DNA of 64,000 nucleotides from Viscum album (taxonomy: Eukaryota; Streptophyta; Magnoliopsida; Santalales; Viscaceae): positions 1,349,876,356 through 1,349,940,355 of the forward strand of contig OY728128.1 in assembly GCA_963277665.1 (NCBI GenBank), written 5' to 3'. Shown piece after piece: positions 63,121-64,000 of this stretch. Made by a program: the position numbers and the translations under genes. Each line of letters opens with the position of its first letter. Within the stretch, counting starts at the first letter, position 1. The notes under the pieces were generated by a model, which was not told the DNA's origin, made no database searches, and worked only from the letters and a program-made list of their open reading frames with translations.

Positions 63121-64000
63121 TGGATGTAAATCCTATTGGTATGCCACCTCACCAAATCTACACAGTATCTGTATTGGGGTGATAAACCTTATAGATATCT
63201 GACCACCCCAACCAGATCTATGTAATCCATGTTGAGGTGAAACCTATAGGAACGCATTGCCTTCTTCCTAAAACTCAAAATTCCCCATTCACATGTTAGC
63301 ATGAGGCTTATAATGGTTAGGTGTCGTCTTTATCCACTCATAGATGATTTTCACCTTCCCTATTATATCTCTCAACAACTCTTGGACCTAGAGTGTGGAC
63401 TCTCCTATTTTATTCCCACAAATTGTATTCCTATATCATCACCAATACAAAGTCTTTAATGGTGTCATACTGGTGGTGGAATGGTTGTTGTTATTGTCTG
63501 AAAACTCCACCAATGGTAGGTTGTACTATCAAGTATGAAAAAAGTCCAACATGAAATATCACAGCATGCCCTCCATTTCTTTAATGGTCTACTCAATCTA
63601 AGAATCATTTTGGGGTTGAAATACTATGATGAAGCATAACTAGGTCCCAAATACCTCCTTTAACCCCTTCCACAATCAGGATGTAAAGTGAGCATCATGA
63701 TCAGAAACAATCATCGATTGATCTCCAATGATTTGAACAATTTCCTACATGTAGAGGTGTACCAATCTCTCTAATGAACGGTTGTATCATATTTATAGGA
63801 ATTGGGATAACATTGTGATCTGGTATATGATTTCCCATATGAAATCATATCCCCTGGACATACATGGTAAGCCTATCATGAAGTCAATAGATATCTCATC
63901 CAACATCCATTCTGGAACCTCAAGGGGTTGGGTCAAACCCGATGGAACTTGGTTCTCATCCTTCATTTATTAAAAAGTAAGGCATCAGAGATGAACTATA
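63121..64000 (-). pseudogene. X5 integrase remnant, partial
   Basis: Minus-strand MIVSDHDAHF at about 63690-63715 is the integrase core second-Asp motif, with Arg changed to His, matching IISDRDAHF of X1. The frame is broken. The upstream part (RT, protease, gag) lies beyond the window. Confidence 0.8.

Larger units (their letters stand above)
60533..64000 (-). mobile_element. Element X5: gypsy chromovirus, partial at window edge
   Basis: A minus-strand LTR (60533-62804) is followed to the right by the end of pol, so this is the 3' part of an element whose 5' part lies outside. Its LTR end (TCATAACCC...) and pol resemble X1 and X2. In the comparable integrase region, 63660-63760 aligns well with 8880-8980. 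I see neither a GC-rich island nor the 111-bp repeats in its LTR, so it is a divergent subfamily. Confidence 0.82.

Overview
The window looks like a repeat-dense, AT-rich plant nuclear chromosome. Every coding trace I can identify is a decayed LTR-retrotransposon gag-pol. The primer-binding sites resemble the initiator-Met tRNA complement (TGGTATCAGAG type), the pol genes end in chromodomain-like segments (Ty3/gypsy chromoviruses), and two elements carry Ty1/copia-type LTR ends. I found no intact host gene, tRNA, rRNA, CRISPR array or bacterial-type operon. The species cannot be named from the sequence.

The window is best read as nested insertions, named here by letter. D (minus strand) is the oldest shell: its 3' LTR is at about 1.5-4.9 kb and its 5' LTR at 16.0-18.4 kb. 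Its internal region is reduced to roughly 0.4 kb and interrupted by the full-length gypsy element X1 (minus, about 5.04-15.77 kb). Copia-like element C (plus) sits in the D 5' LTR, with LTR at 18.4-21.0 kb, a gag remnant, and part of a second LTR at 24.2-25.3 kb. Gypsy element A (plus, 25.3-60.5 kb) interrupts the second LTR of C.

A is itself opened three times. Full-length gypsy X2 (plus, 27.2-37.55 kb) lies in its 5' LTR. A copia-type solo LTR, E (40,534-55,055, flanked by TATAA on both sides), splits its protease. X5 (minus, 60.5 kb to beyond the window) cuts its 3' LTR. Inside E lie a small CACTA-like repeat patch and another gypsy element, B (plus, 42.0-53.4 kb). Nesting therefore reaches five levels: D, C, A, E, B.

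X1, X2 and X5 share pol sequence and LTR ends. X1 and X2 have LTRs of about 2.75-3.0 kb with a GC-rich island and a 111-bp composite tandem repeat. X5 has a shorter LTR in which I see neither. A and B are a second gypsy group with similar gag (PPKFSG motif), protease and LTR promoter regions. All gag-pol frames are broken by stops and frameshifts. Domain limits come from reading translated motifs by eye and are approximate; LTR ends are good to about 10 bp unless stated otherwise.
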